From the NCBI GenBank assembly GCA_030737875.1, contig CM060922.1, positions 308,193,456-308,257,455 of the forward strand: DNA of 64,000 bases, written 5' to 3'. Positions 12,901 to 24,979 of the stretch are shown one piece after another (the first letter of the stretch is position 1; each line of letters starts with the position of its first letter). The position numbers were made by a program, and so were the translations under genes. The stretch is from Allium sativum. Taxonomy: Eukaryota > Streptophyta > Magnoliopsida > Asparagales > Amaryllidaceae. The notes below the pieces were generated by a model, which ran no database searches, was not told the DNA's origin, and saw only the letters and a program-made list of their open reading frames with translations.

Positions 12901-14718
12901 TCAAATTCTAATCACGTATGACGATGTTATGAATTTAACAAGTTGTATATACATTTGTAATTGACTAACTAAATTTCTTTTTGATTTATGATTGGGCCTT
13001 ACTAACCTTTAAACGGCCCATAATACCTTGGAAATCTACACCGAAATGAACAGTATCCATCATCTCCTTCTTACGGTCGCGAGCTTCAGTAATCCTCTTC
13101 ACTATTAACATAATTTTATTTCATCATTTCTCCTTTTATACTCCACCGATTCACAAACAGAAATCCCCATTTGCTTCCCTTCCTTCCCTCTTTCTAACCG
13201 TACCAATATTGATGAACTCAACTTCATCTCGTACATCGCGGCTTTCAGAGGATCTACGCAATCCCACTGTTTTGATCGACACTTTATATCATGGAATCCA
13301 CCAACTTTTTGCAGACACACTACGCTTCCTACCACAAACACAATACCTAACTCAAAATCCAACATTAATACTTTAGAAACCGAAATACCGTAAACCTAGG
13401 TCATGGCTGGTAGAAACCCACGAACATTATGATGTTCGAACTCATTAGAATGGATGCTAGATCGAAGAGAATCATGCCAGGAATCTGAATATACTAATTT
13501 GGTGATTTATGGGAATTTAATTGAATTGATATGGATTTATGAAGATCCAAAAATATTTTGTGGAAGCAGAATGACAGTGTGTTCTGCATTTGACCATAGA
13601 GAAAAATAGTTTAGGGTTAAAGAGGGGTATGGTGAGGGTATTTGTAGTGTATGGTAGCTTACATTACAAGCTTCATATAATTTTTTATTTTAATTTATAT
13701 GATCACCAAAAATTCGTATTTGTCTTCCAAAAATCTGCATGATCACACACGATATCTAAAAATCATGAAAATGGGAATGCAGCTACAGTTCGACATTACG
13801 GACCCAAAGAAACTTGTTTCGTCGAATTCCGAGTCCGTTTGCTCACATAGCGTATTTTTAAGTCAAATTATTGATTATTTTTCACATTAAAATCCCATAC
13901 GACCTCATATTGGCTCCAAAAACTACGAAAATTGAAATCTAGAAATAATTTAATATTCCGGATCCAACAAAATTAGTTTCATTGAAAACGGTGCTTGTTT
14001 GCAAAAGTGGCTATTTTTTAAGCTCTAAATAAACCCATTTAAATATAAATATATTTAAAAACATTTTAATTAAATAAAAATAATTAAATATCATCGTATA
14101 TATTCACAACATAATATCATACAGCTCCAAAATAAATATATATGGATTTATAACTCGATACTTCAAAGTTCCCAGTTATATCGATATTCGATTTATATTA
14201 AAAATCCTTTTATAATATAAATAAATCGTTATAAATTATAAAGGAATTCCATGGTGACTATTTTAAAATTTGATTTAGTTATAAATCAAAATCTACCAGA
14301 TGAAATCTCGATTTTTCTCTTCCATTAGAAAAATATACTTCACCAGCTCCGAACGTTTCTTATTTCACAGAAATCCGACTTAAAACGGATTCTGTATATT
14401 CATTTAAAGTTTGAATCGCCAAATTACGAACTGTTGCGCCATTTCTTGCTCGATTATAATTATAATATAATTATACGTTCAAATAATAAATTCGTTATTA
14501 TAATTCAATTCTAAACTGAATTATATATTTTGAATTGTCCAATTCACACAATATTGCCATTTCAGCTAATTCTGATTATTTCAGAATTAAATATATTGTT
14601 TAATTATTATATTAATTAAATATTCAAAGTTATTTAATTTAAACCATTAAATTACCAAACCATTATTTAAATAATTAAATAAATTAATTATAATATCGTA
14701 AAAATACGGGACGTTACA
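9910..14718 (-). mobile_element. 5' LTR of giant-LTR retrotransposon M (4.8 kb)
   Basis: On the plus strand the LTR reads TGTAACGACCC ... GGGACGTTACA, an imperfect terminal inverted repeat with TG/CA ends. On the minus strand it starts at 14718 and ends next to the PBS. Its first 1.26 kb is repeated at 1102-2350. Features shared with G2 and G4 are the U3 palindromes (near 13815 and 13980), the GTTGG hairpin block (12494-12509) and the CTCTAGAG hairpin (10657-10680). It lacks the G2 minisatellite. The 86-residue minus-strand ORF at 13105-13365 resembles nothing I know. Confidence 0.85.
12494..12509 (-). other. Conserved GTTGG-CCAAC hairpin block (M copy)
   Basis: On minus, GTTGGAGGGATCCAAC, a perfect 5-bp stem with a 6-base loop, identical to the G4 copy at 47952-47967. 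Confidence 0.55.
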
Positions 14719-14827
14719 GTCATGTAATGGAATATTCAATATTGATGTAAAATTGAAATGGCAGTAGGTACCGTTTTTAAAACAAATTTATAAACGATAT
14801 ATAAAATGCGTTTTAAATTGAAATCAA

Positions 14828-14874
<47 letters not shown>

Positions 14875-15534
14875 GGCTTGAATAGAACGCATCGCGCAGC
14901 GACCGTTCGCAAATTTTGACTGTTAACTTCAAATCGATGCAACGGGAGATCCGACAGTCGGATTCCTAAAACTGGAATCGTTGGGTTCGTATCGAAAAGA
15001 TCTTTCCAATATATAAAAGGGGTTGGAAATTTAAAGGTTAGATTTTAAAATATGTGCAAATCAATTTCAGAAAAGGTCGCTATGGATGTAGTTCGGTGGC
15101 CGTTATTGGAAACCGACTGTAAGGGCCTTAATAAAACTATTAAAAATATGGAAAAATTGTGTAAAATCATAATAAATAATTTGGACAGATTTTAGGATGA
15201 AAAATTCCATATTTAAAAAGATAAAATATATTTTTATCTAAATGAGCTAGTCATTAACTAGAATAATAATCCAATGTTTTTAAATAAATAAATTAGACTT
15301 GAAAAAAGGTTTTAAAATAACCAGATTTTTGCACTGAATAAATTGGAATGGATTTGAGTGGAAATAATCTTTGGAATATTTCAATATTGGATTAAAGTAA
15401 GACATTAGATTAAAGTAATTTAAAATTTTTATTTTAGCTATTTTAATGATTTAGGAATTTGAAATGAATTACTTTAAATAATAATGACTAAAAATTTATT
15501 TAAATCGAGGTTAGATAGTATAAATTTATTTTAA
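14719..15534. other. No gene seen; TA repeat inside
   Basis: AT-rich sequence between M and a diverged giant-LTR fragment. It contains a pure TA microsatellite at 14830-14872. The string 'ggtcgctatgga' near 15075 recalls the giant-LTR U3, so part of this may be an older copy. No supported gene. Confidence 0.5.
14830..14872. repeat. TA microsatellite
   Basis: About 21 uninterrupted TA units. Confidence 0.98.
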
Positions 15535-15930
15535 TTATATAACGAGCCTGAAATGGCGCGATATTTTGAAAATTCGATTTTAAATTTCAATTGAATGTAC
15601 AGAATTCAAAACAAATCGTATTTCAGTAAAACCAGAAACGTTTGAATGTTTTTAATAATATCTTTCTAACGAATGTAAGAAATTGAGATTTCACTTTATA
15701 AACTGTTAGTTATGTCCAGTTTAATTTTTAAAATAGTCACTATGGAATTTATATATATATTAATAATATATAAAGCCATTAAAAATAACCATTTTGCAAA
15801 CGACCTCCGTTTTCGACGAAACCACTTTTGTTGGATCCGGAATGTCAAATTATTGTTATGTTTCAAATTACATAATTTTTGGAATTAATATGTGAGCATG
15901 GTAAATTTAAACGTGTTTGGTCAATTCAGT
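15535..15930 (+). mobile_element. Diverged U3 fragment of a giant LTR
   Basis: It shares an ordered set of short blocks with 45405-45910: 'gcctgaaatggcgcg', the 'gaatgtacagaattc' stretch, 'gttatgtcca', and 'gcaaacgacctccgttttcg' followed by the palindrome arms ACGAAA/TTTTGT (15816-15831). Similarity is patchy, so this is an old copy; the ends are not defined. Confidence 0.6.
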
Positions 15931-16014
15931 TTGAATTTTATCGACTAGAAAAAGACAATTTTTCAAACGAGCTTCAAATTCGAGTTAGAACAATAAAGTT
16001 TAGGGTAAATTAAA

Positions 16015-16425
16015 ATAAGAAACTTGGTGTCCTTCAACCTAATTTTTTCTCAAAGTTTGTCCTTATGCCTATTTTCCACTTTTCAGAATGAGGGCCTGGA
16101 AATTATTAGGTTGGGTTGTGGAAGCCCTTTATCATAAGATAAGTGAAAAATAGGCAAAATGACAAACTTTGAGAAAAAAATTTAGGTTAAAGTACACCAA
16201 ATTTCTTTTTAAGTCTGAAGGACAAACTTTAACAAATAATAGACTGAAGGAAAATGCTAAATATAGCCAGCATTTTGGTATAGTGTAAAAACTGAATATA
16301 ATGCTAGTTGTATTTAGCATTTTCCTTTGGACTAATTTTCTTCAAAGTTTGTACTTCAGCCTAAAAATGGAACTTGATGTCGATATTTTTTTTTTCTAAA
16401 GTTTGTCTTTCTCCCTAATTACCTC
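16015..16425. repeat. Double fold-back (MITE-like) repeat
   Basis: Two adjacent inverted repeats. The first pairs 16015-16082 with 16141-16210 (arms of about 66 bp). The second pairs 16216-16275 with 16300-16362 (arms of about 60 bp, loop about 25). A third, direct copy of the first left arm follows at about 16365-16420. The shared string ACAAACTTT occurs in every arm. No ORF. Confidence 0.75.
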
Positions 16426-17206
16426 TTCTTCTGAAAAAATATTTTCCAAGACAAAATAAAGAAAATTACATCATTACCCTTTAACGTTGACTTCATCTGC
16501 TTACTCAAAAACCAAAATTTACGCCATTTCTCACTTCGTTAACCCACAAACATAAAATTAAACTATATTTAGTCTTCCTTAACTGCTTCAGCTCTAGCAG
16601 TAGCACCAAAGCTAGGGTACATTTCAATTTCTTCTCAGTCGAATTGATAGTTCAATACGTCAACTTCGTAATCATTACAAGTCATTTATCGAGGTACATC
16701 TAAGGTCATTTTAATTTTTTCAATTTTAATGTTTCTTGAAGTTTCACAATAATTTATATTTCAAATCGTTGTTTTTATTCATGGATAATAAAGTAAAATA
16801 CCTTTATTCTGTGTGATCTGATGGATAAATGGAACATTTAAATGCTGGGAACTAAAAAGCGACTAAGATTATGATATGAATGATCCTTAAAGAATGATTG
16901 GTAAGTTCGATATCTACAATAGAATGTTCAAATAAATTTCATGTAGTGCTTTTAGTGAAAATTATTTTCTTTGAACCTCTTGACACAGTTCGAAAATAAG
17001 TTTGTAAATATGCATCTTTCTTTGTGCTCTAAGATTGTCGCCTCCTCTCCGTGCATAAAAATTTCCCAAAATTAGCTTCAAAATATTAGGATTGGTGGAC
17101 CTCATTTCTAAGCTATCTTGCCATGTCCGTATGTAGGTGGAACTTATTTCTATTAAAATAGACAGTAATGTGAGATTTGATGATTTGAAAATAGTTTATT
17201 TATCCC
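16426..17206. other. No gene seen
   Basis: AT-rich single-copy-looking sequence bordering the CACTA insertion. An isolated splice-donor-like string (CGAGGTACATC near 16690) is not backed by any coding signal. Confidence 0.4.
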
Positions 17207-17209
17207 GTA
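17207..17209. other. Left target duplication (GTA) of the CACTA element
   Basis: GTA precedes the 5' terminus CACTACAACAAAA; the identical GTA follows the other terminus at 27996-27998. CACTA elements make 3-bp duplications. Confidence 0.9.
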
Positions 17210-17330
17210 CACTACAACAAAATGAGGCTTTGATAGCACGATCTCCACAGTTTTCTTCAAATGCTCTGGAACGGAGGTCATCGAACGCTATTTGAGAGCA
17301 AACCTCATGTATCAACCGCTATACAAAGTC
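17210..17330 (+). repeat. Left terminal and subterminal region of the CACTA element
   Basis: Terminal inverted repeat followed by two subterminal motifs, GAACGCTATTT (near 17281) and ACCGCTATAC (near 17316), which match the AAACGCTAT repeats at the other end. Confidence 0.8.
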
Positions 17331-18899
17331 GGGAACTAAAATTTTGTGCGGGAACCATTCCCTTCAGAGAACGCCCCTTTCTTTTTTCACTTTATCGCCT
17401 TCGGAAGACAGCCAAATACCTTAAAATCCCTAATCTTAACATTGAATCACAATTATTTTGTTCAGAAATTATCGATTGATTGGCTAAATAGTGAAATTCA
17501 ATGGCGAAAGTTTCAAATGCGCCGAGGTGTATTATGTTCATAATTTTACCCATTTCAGTTTCTTTATAATTTTTATTATCCTACTTTTTAAAGTTGTTTA
17601 TTCACGTAATCTTATGTGGTCTTCCAAATTGGTCAAAAACTTCATTCATAGATGTTTAATCGTAATTGATGATTTACTGCATCCCTAAAGTACTTATCAA
17701 CTCGTGAAACTGAACGAATTGCACCTTAAGTGCTTTATGGATTGCATAATTGAGGGGGTGCTGGGAACCCTAGAATTGTGGGGCTTTTCCCCCCAAAGAA
17801 AGAGACAGTTAGTTGTTGGAAATTTGTTGTTTTAACTAATAAACATGACTCTCTGTAATCAGTTTATGATATAATCAATATTCCATTCACTTTACACCAA
17901 ACTTGAGAATTGAAAGTGGGGATAGAGATAAAATTCAAATAAAGACCAGATGAGGGTATCAAATCTATAAACTGGCAATAATTCATTTGCATGTAAAATG
18001 AATTATGCAAGATTTAAGTTCCCTTAAAGTGCATAAAAGAAGATTACATGATAAGATTAAGTTGCTTTTGGTCTTCAACAAATCATGGCATCCACCTGTA
18101 TGTTGAATGGCCAAGCATGGCACCATGAGGTTGGTTTACTCCAGTTGTCCTCACTGAGTGATGATCTCCCATAAATAATCATATGTTGCTCATTTCTGAC
18201 TGTATTGAGTCTCCTCTCAACTGATAAACTTAAACTGTTTTTTTATTGTTCTACTTTATATAGATCAATGATAAAGTTACTCAATCTATTATTAGTACCT
18301 ACATGTAGCTCATATTGACTGTATTAAGGCTAATTTTAACTTTCTCAGCCTACCTTTTACTAGTTAGTTATTCTTGAATGTTTGAGTATTTAGATAGTCC
18401 TAAGAAAACGTATGAAGATATGCATCAGATCCATAAAGAATCTTTGGATGAGTAACAAGATGGGCATGTCATCTTAAAAACCTGACTTTCGACTTTTAAG
18501 TTTGTCACTTCAGTGTTATTGGTCAATTATTTGTATATATGCTTTATTTTTACCAAGCATTTTGATTATCACTTGTCGGTATTTAATCCTGGCTTCATCC
18601 ATAAACATATACAGTTTCTTGCTTCAGCATTGGGGTGCTTAAATGTCTCTCTTTTTAGATTAGTTGTTACTTGTTAAGGCTTTCACCAGGTCAAAAGATA
18701 AATGTACTAACCTAACCCAGTTTTTGTTTTTTGTTGGTATATGGATCCTGTTTTCAGTTGCCTAATCTTAATACCGCATATTTTTTGTTATCTTTATTTA
18801 TGAAAGAGTGATTCTCGAATTGAGGAGAATGCTCGAATTATTTGTTTCTCAAGCATAAGACTACCAAAAAGCCTGGTAGCTAGCAGTTTAACCATATAA
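17331..18899. other. Unassigned CACTA cargo
   Basis: No recognised gene. At about 17501 an ATG opens a short frame (MAKVSNAPR) that runs into GTGTAT, a possible splice donor, so this could be a captured first exon; support is weak. The remainder has no conserved domain. Confidence 0.3.
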
Positions 18900-18923
18900 C
18901 ACACATACATGTGTGTATGTATA

Positions 18924-18972
<49 letters not shown>
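18900..18972. repeat. Compound GT/TA microsatellite
   Basis: Interrupted GT repeat followed by about 17 TA units, inside the CACTA element. Confidence 0.95.
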
Positions 18973-18976
<4 letters not shown>

Positions 18977-20265
18977 ATTGTTTATCATATTTAAAGATCT
19001 TCTCAAAATGTCATTTGTCAAAGAATTGTTCATGCTCGAATTATTTGTTAATCAAGCATAAGACTACTTCAAACTATAGATTCTACGGATACAAAAAGAA
19101 TCTATAGTTGTACCATTGTTTGACTTTTCTTTTACATGTCTACCTCGTAGCGTAACTTCATAGCATAAACATCTTATATTACGATAAATAAATATAGACT
19201 ATATAGTACATGCATGGATGTCTGATGTTTGAAGCATATTACTATAACATATGATATTAGCGATTTAGCGTAAATTTCTTACTGAACCTGAATTTCAATA
19301 ACATGGGAAGATAATATGAATATATTGTTATGATTGGAGTGGAGGCGAAGAGCTAAATGCTTAATTTTCTGGAAGTACTAAATGACACTGCCTAAGACAG
19401 GATGAACTGTTTTAATATCGTCTAGGGGTTATGCTAACAAAAAGGTAGCTCGGGGAACCTGGTCGAAACTGAGCCTTTGAGAGCATAGGCTCTTTAAAGT
19501 TAACTATTCGTTATGCAATCAATATTTCTGTTTAGGCTCAGACAATGAGCAACCAATGTATAACTGTTTCACCTTTTCAATCCTGAAGATTTCTGTTAAT
19601 AATTATCAATTTAATATTCAGGTGTCAGAACCTTCATAGCATGGTCATGGTTGAGGTCTTTATGCTGTTCATTTTTCTTCGTCGGATGATAGCATTTTGA
19701 TTCCTCTCTCCTATAAAATACCCACGTAAGCATACATTACTAGACATTTCACTTCATGATTCTGTGTTAAGTTATTGCGTGGTTTTCTAGCTCAATTATC
19801 TTTCAATAACTTTGCACGGATAACCAATGTATATGGAGAGGAAATTATATGACAAAACAGACCACAAAGGCAAGTAAATGCAAGAAGATTTCAAGTTCCA
19901 GACCAACTAAATATTGTTCTTATTATTAAGGTAGCATTTGCTGTCTTTCTTTTCAGTCAAGATGGATCTACTCTAAGATTGATTTATCTTGTCCTTTTAA
20001 CGATTTTCATATACCTGTTAGTACGGTTTATTGCTTTTATACACTCAGTTAGAATTAAGGTATTACGAATAAGGAACAATCTTATAAGCTTAACTTCACC
20101 CTAAATTGGCATAGTTAGTCGTGGTTTAAATGAAATTCATTGGGGGTGTTCTGTATATTTTGGACATTAATTCATTAAGGTCCAGAGGATAACAATTATA
20201 GGATTTACCTACACAAACTGAATAATAAGAAAACCGAAGTTTTTTGATTCTGATGTTCTTTACAG
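18973..20265. other. Unassigned CACTA cargo upstream of the DUF829 fragment
   Basis: No exon recognised. The segment ends in a good acceptor (TTCTTTACAG, 20256-20265), so its 3' part is probably the intron that preceded the first captured DUF829 exon. Confidence 0.4.
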
Positions 20266-21332
20266 ATGGCATTTGCCTGATCCAAATAATTGTTCTAATG
20301 TAAAATCAAAGACTGTGTTTGTATTGCTTGGATGGTTAGGTGCAAGGAAGATACATTTGAAGAGATATGCTGATTGGTATACTTCAAGAGGTTGTCATGT
20401 CGTTGCATTCACACTTCCGATGTCTGATATTGTTAATTACAAGGCTGCTGATATGACTGAAGAGAACATGGGGTTACTTGCTAAGCATTTGATGGATTGT
20501 CTTGATGAAGAATATGAAAAACACTTTGTTTTTCATACCTTCAGTAACACTGTTTGGATAACGTAAGATACAATTTCAATACGTACACAAACTTTGATGA
20601 TAGTGTCCTGTATATGATGGTGTTTTCTTCATTTGTTCATGGTGGGTAATAGTGTTTTTGATTTCTCTAGGTATGGAGCTATACTTGAAAGGTTTAAAGA
20701 AGAGGATGCTTCTGTCATGGAGAAGATTAAAGGTTGCATTGTGGATTCAACACCTGTTGATTCTATTGATCCTCGAGTAAGTGACTTCAATTTTTTCTTA
20801 ATTGAATTATATAATTCCATTGTAGTGTTCGTAACTTCGTTTGTTTATCATCTAGACCCTAACTGATCGAGGTTAAGTCTATGTTGATGCATTGAATTTG
20901 GCAATATTTGTTACATGCCTTTTACGGTTCATATTAGACACTTTCATTATCAAATCAAACATGTGTTAATTGCACCGTGATACCTAATTGGCTTCTCCAA
21001 TTACAATGAAAGAAAAATAAGTATCGGTTCTCACTATAATTATACTTGTTTGCCATAATAGTTGAACTCACATTTAAGATTGTTTCCCTTCCAAAAAAAA
21101 TAAAAATAAATACATATATTTAAGATTTTTTTCCATGCTGCCTTGCCAAAAAAAAAAGATTGTTTTCCATGTAGGTATGGGGATTAGGTTCTCAGCTGCA
21201 TTTTTGAAAAAGTAAGGGAGTTCAAAAATTGGACTCATCAAAAGCACCTAGGCCAGCAATTACTGAAACAGTATTGCTTTTAGTTCTCGATAGGTTCTTT
21301 GGAGTTGTATTGAATCTTTCTTCTATCAATAG
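20266..21332 (+). pseudogene. Captured fragment of a DUF829/TMEM53-family gene (three exons)
   Basis: Exon a (20266-20562) encodes FVLLGWLGARKIHLKRYAD and a later HTFSNT motif, typical of the plant DUF829/TMEM53 alpha/beta-hydrolase-like family. Exon b (20671-20776) continues with TYGAILERFKEEDASVMEK and ends DSIDPR. Exon c (21175-21332) starts VWGLG, then needs two compensating small indels: FSAAFLKK lies in a different frame, with a TGA in the main frame. It then resumes with AITETVLLLVLDRFFGVVLN. Splice donors and acceptors are intact and phases fit between a and b. The N-terminal part and the C-terminal third (with the hydrolase-fold end) are absent. Function of the family is unclear (membrane or nuclear-envelope protein). 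It is cargo of the CACTA element. Confidence 0.88.
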
Positions 21333-22182
21333 GTAACTAACCTTCCGTGTCTAGTTGTGAAGTTTAACGTTTGCATTGTAGATTTTCTAACACTTTATCT
21401 ATAACTGTTAGCATTTTAAGAAATTCACTCTACTGTGTTTTTATGTGTGCAAGCACACAAGTTTAATCATTTAGCATATACTACAAGTATGACTAGCCTT
21501 TACAACAAGTTTCTTAATTTTGGCGTTGTATATTGTTCTAGTTTCTGGTAGACAATTATTGATTTCAGAATTGTATTCTTCGTCCATATCATATTTTATA
21601 AGTTGCATCCAAATCTCAGAGATCTAATGCAGTCATTTGCATATCAAAGTTTTGCTTGCATTGGGTGGTTTCATACTTCCATTTCTAGGAATTTACAACA
21701 TAACATATTAATATGATACTGTATTCTTCTTACTTCTTGCCTATTATACGTAAAGTAAGAGTAAAAATTATGCTCTTCTGTAACTCTATATGTGTCTGTA
21801 TGTTAATGGCATAGAGAGTTCTATATACTTGGTCAGTTCTAATCAAACTACCCTTGGTTTGATTGGGGCTAGCATGGCCATCAGGGAGGTTAAACTTGTA
21901 ATTTTACATATATATAACACAGCCGACATTAGCTATAGTTCTTTTTTTTCCTTTCTCTCATATATTTGTGTGCATGCGCCTGTGTGTTGTGTGTATTTAA
22001 TATAAAGATATATAATAGCTCCCATGTAACCACAGAGAAGCAACCTTGAAGTGTTGGTATGTTTCAACTTTGCACCACTTGCATTATGTCCAAGTACCCA
22101 CAATTATAATATTCATCTTTGAACATGAGGCTTCAAGATGTGCTTTCCCAACTATCTTCAGACTAACCAAACTATCCACAAT

Positions 22183-22218
<36 letters not shown>

Positions 22219-22306
22219 GCCACCGATAGAGTGAATCTTGCAAAATCAGTAGAAACATTTATCGAAAGGTAGAGGAAAGAAGGCTATGAGGTTATGGGGC
22301 AAATAT
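21333..22306. other. Unassigned CACTA cargo with a CA repeat
   Basis: No supported exon. The short plus-strand frame near 21790-22005 resembles no family I know. A CA microsatellite covers 22186-22215. Confidence 0.4.
22186..22215. repeat. CA microsatellite
   Basis: About 15 CA units. Confidence 0.95.
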
Positions 22307-22762
22307 CAGTGTCTTAAAAAATGTGAGTAAGGCGTGCCTTGAGGCATCCCAGAAAAGCACCGAAGCGCAACCATTGAGGCGTTTTTCCATAAAAATGTAA
22401 GCCTGAACCCTTTAAGGTGAAAAAAAAAACGTAAAATGCGTAAAAATGTTAAAAACGTTTTCGTGCACTCTTTTTTTAGTAAAATAAATTTACATTGTGC
22501 TGCTTAACTGGCTATTGCTTTATTTTTTTTACTAGTTCGAACTCCATACGGTTAAAAAAACATATCAAGTACTTTTTTTTTAAGATTTTAAAAATCGATC
22601 GATCCAAATATATACTATTTGACGTTATTCTATGTTTATTTTCATTGTATGACTTATGCAAATTTTCGTCTGAAAGGCTTACGCCTCAACGTTTTGAGGT
22701 TTACGCCTCGCCTCGTGGACATGAAAATGCCTCATGTACGCTTTTGCATTTTAAAACATTGG
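22307..22762. mobile_element. MITE-like inverted repeat inside the CACTA element
   Basis: The left end (CAGTGTCTTAAAAAATG) and the reversed right end (CCAATGTTTTAAAATGC) form an imperfect terminal inverted repeat. The subterminal parts are rich in GAGGCGT/ACGCCTC strings in opposite orientations. No clear target duplication. It is a later insertion in the CACTA cargo, or was captured with it. Confidence 0.6.
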
Positions 22763-23059
22763 TAGATATACATGTTTTAAGAAAAAGAAGTGAATTTATA
22801 CTGGTTTGACTTCCTTTTGTTGTCCTTTTATACTTGGTAGTTAATAGGATGTTCTTTACTTAGCATCTCCCGCAAATTACAAATTGTCTAAAGGATAACT
22901 ATAATTACATATTTATAAGGATAATTAATTAGTTAATAATAATATACACCAAAAAAATATAACAAATGTCATATGAGTTTCCTAGATTATAGCGGAGTAA
23001 TTCAAGAGTACAAAGCGAAAAATGCTGGTGTATAGATCAAAGTTCACGTTACTTCAAGT
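22763..23059. other. No gene seen
   Basis: AT-rich spacer between the MITE-like repeat and the dehydrogenase fragment. Confidence 0.4.
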
Positions 23060-23426
23060 AGTTCTATGAATGTAAACCATATGGCAAGCAGATTCGGACC
23101 ATGTGCAAAGCCAAAAAAGCTAGTGTCATAGTAAACCTTGGTTCTACAGCAGGTTAATTTATTCACTTATTCCTGAGTCAATATATTTAGCAAGCAAAGG
23201 TACTATCATTCATTCATTTCATCATTCAGTCTTACTTTGTTCAGATCTATGTATCTCCATTCAATTTTACTTATATTTGTAACTTTTACTTTAGCTTGAT
23301 GACTTTTGTTTATGGAATAGAATATTTTCACAACTATGAATAATTTCAGGTGGTGTGGTTTCATTAAGAAGGTGGCTTGCTCTTTTAGCTTCTGAAAGAA
23401 TCCGTGTTAATGTCCTTTGTCCAAAG
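23060..23426 (+). pseudogene. Captured fragment of a short-chain dehydrogenase/reductase gene
   Basis: Two exon pieces. The first (about 23060-23155) reads MNVNHMA in one frame and, after a frameshift, MCKAKKASVIVNLGSTAG. This is the SDR region around the central strand that leads to the catalytic serine. The second (23350-23426) follows a clean acceptor (AATTTCAG) and encodes GGVVSLRRWLALLASERIR then VNVLCPK, the region after the catalytic YxxxK. The stretch that should carry the catalytic Tyr and Lys is missing between them. It looks like the plant 15-hydroxyprostaglandin-dehydrogenase-like SDR group. With a frameshift and no active-site motif it cannot be a functional enzyme. Confidence 0.75.
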
Positions 23427-24436
23427 GTTAATATGTTTCCATTTATATATTTTTTACTTGGTTTGAGGTTTGAAAACTGATATTCTATAGAGAATCAGAT
23501 TCAAACCTCAAGAATCAATATAAGAGCTTATATAGCTAGATTAGATCAAGTTGAACTTGCCTTGTTGCTTATAAGAAATTCTGGATTTGCTTTTACATAT
23601 ATCTCTATTTGAATGTATGTCATTTTTGATTGGTACTTGGTGCATTCATGCTTCGTTTATCATCTGTCATAATCTTGGCTTCATTTTTCATAGCTGGAAA
23701 TAGGCAATGCATAGGACAGAGACCCACATGGTGCTTTGTTGGCTCCAAGAGTGGTTCCGATGCACCGATGGAAGAAAATATGGGCAATATCAGCAACCCC
23801 AGGTTTTCTTCTCGCTTGTTTGGATTTATTTCATGGTTCCATGAAATTATAAGATCATGGTAGGTCATCTATCTCCTCCCGGTTATTCTCAAACACTAGC
23901 ATGCCGCCCACATATTTCTAGTGTCCTTGTTCGTCCATTCCATACGCTAATTGCAATAGCTTAAGGGGGTGTATTGCTCTAGCTTGTATGCATTCCCTGA
24001 CAACTATTTGGTATTGCGAACTCATTTCACTTTCAGCTATTAACTATTTAGTATGGCATAGGACTGGACATTTAATGTTGTCTAACTTGATGAATCTTGT
24101 CATTCAATGAATAGTTGTCTGGAAAAATAAATGTCCATTTACAAAATGTGAAACTAGAATAAATCATAAACCTTTACAGCTTATGTCATAGCCCAATTGC
24201 CTATTCCTAAATATTTTAGCATGCCACGTATCATGGCTGACTTTCAATATAGCAATCCAACTGAGGGAGTATGATATATGGACATAATAGAGAACAATAT
24301 TTACTGCTTTGTTTTCCAAAATTTATTGTATTTGTTCAGCCATAAAAAGTCGTGTACATGCATACGAATGTAAATATATTACATTTAGAATGCGTGTCAG
24401 TTTACAGCCTGCAATTGATAGAAATGGAAACTTACA
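23427..24436. other. Unassigned CACTA cargo
   Basis: A 77-residue plus-strand frame at 23630-23863 overlaps an 82-residue minus-strand frame. Neither resembles a known family. The middle could be a captured exon (the frame reading RWKKIWAISATPG), but I cannot assign it. Confidence 0.3.
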
Positions 24437-24979
24437 TTAAAGGCTATATGCTGCAGTAGTTCGAGAGAATGAAGAGGAGCGCGACACTGTGGATGGTCGA
24501 TTGCTGCTGCTACTCGATAATAATCGACTTTTGAGCGAATTGGGTCTAAGAACGGAGTGTTTGGTCTTCTGCTGCTTGATTCCATTCGTCTTCAGGATGT
24601 GCTTTCATTGCGTGAAGAAGAAGATGGGCGAGCTCTGTCGGACTCCATAACTTCTTTGGAGGATGAACCTGATTCCCTTGTAACCCTGCACTAACGATCT
24701 CCAGAATGACCGGAATGATTCCTTCTAGAAAATGATACCATAGCACCAGAGAATTTATCCCGAGTATCTTGTCCCCCTGATGTTCCCTTTGCCCTCTCTC
24801 CAAACTGCCCTAATCCGCTTGATCTTCCTGTTGGTTGCCGCTTTCTAGCATTTACACCAATCTGCAGCTACTTCAATACAGGCCAGTCAAATATATAATC
24901 AAACTGATAAGCTTCTCCTATGAACAGGTCACGGAAAAGCCTCTTCAGATAAAAATATAATCTGCTTTGTCGTCAAACT
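24437..24979 (-). pseudogene. Captured C-terminal fragment of a casein kinase 1-like gene
   Basis: On minus, from an acceptor-like CTGCAG at about 24980, the sequence encodes FDDKADYIF, then after a small frameshift [19 protein letters not shown] and DWPVLK: the end of the CK1 kinase domain. The Ser/Arg-rich tail follows (RQPTGRSSGLGQFGERAKG, then QDTRDKFSGAM, FSRRNHSGHSGDR, and later SSSSSNRPSTVSRSSSFSRT). At least three in-frame stops (after PVLK, GDR and ESTS) and two frameshifts break it. It ends at an intact GTAAGT donor near 24437. The ATP-binding lobe and catalytic loop are absent. It is the only captured piece on the minus strand. Confidence 0.88.

Noticed and set aside
23630..23868. 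Overlapping 77- and 82-codon frames as genes
   Set aside because: The two frames are mirror shadows of one another and match no family.
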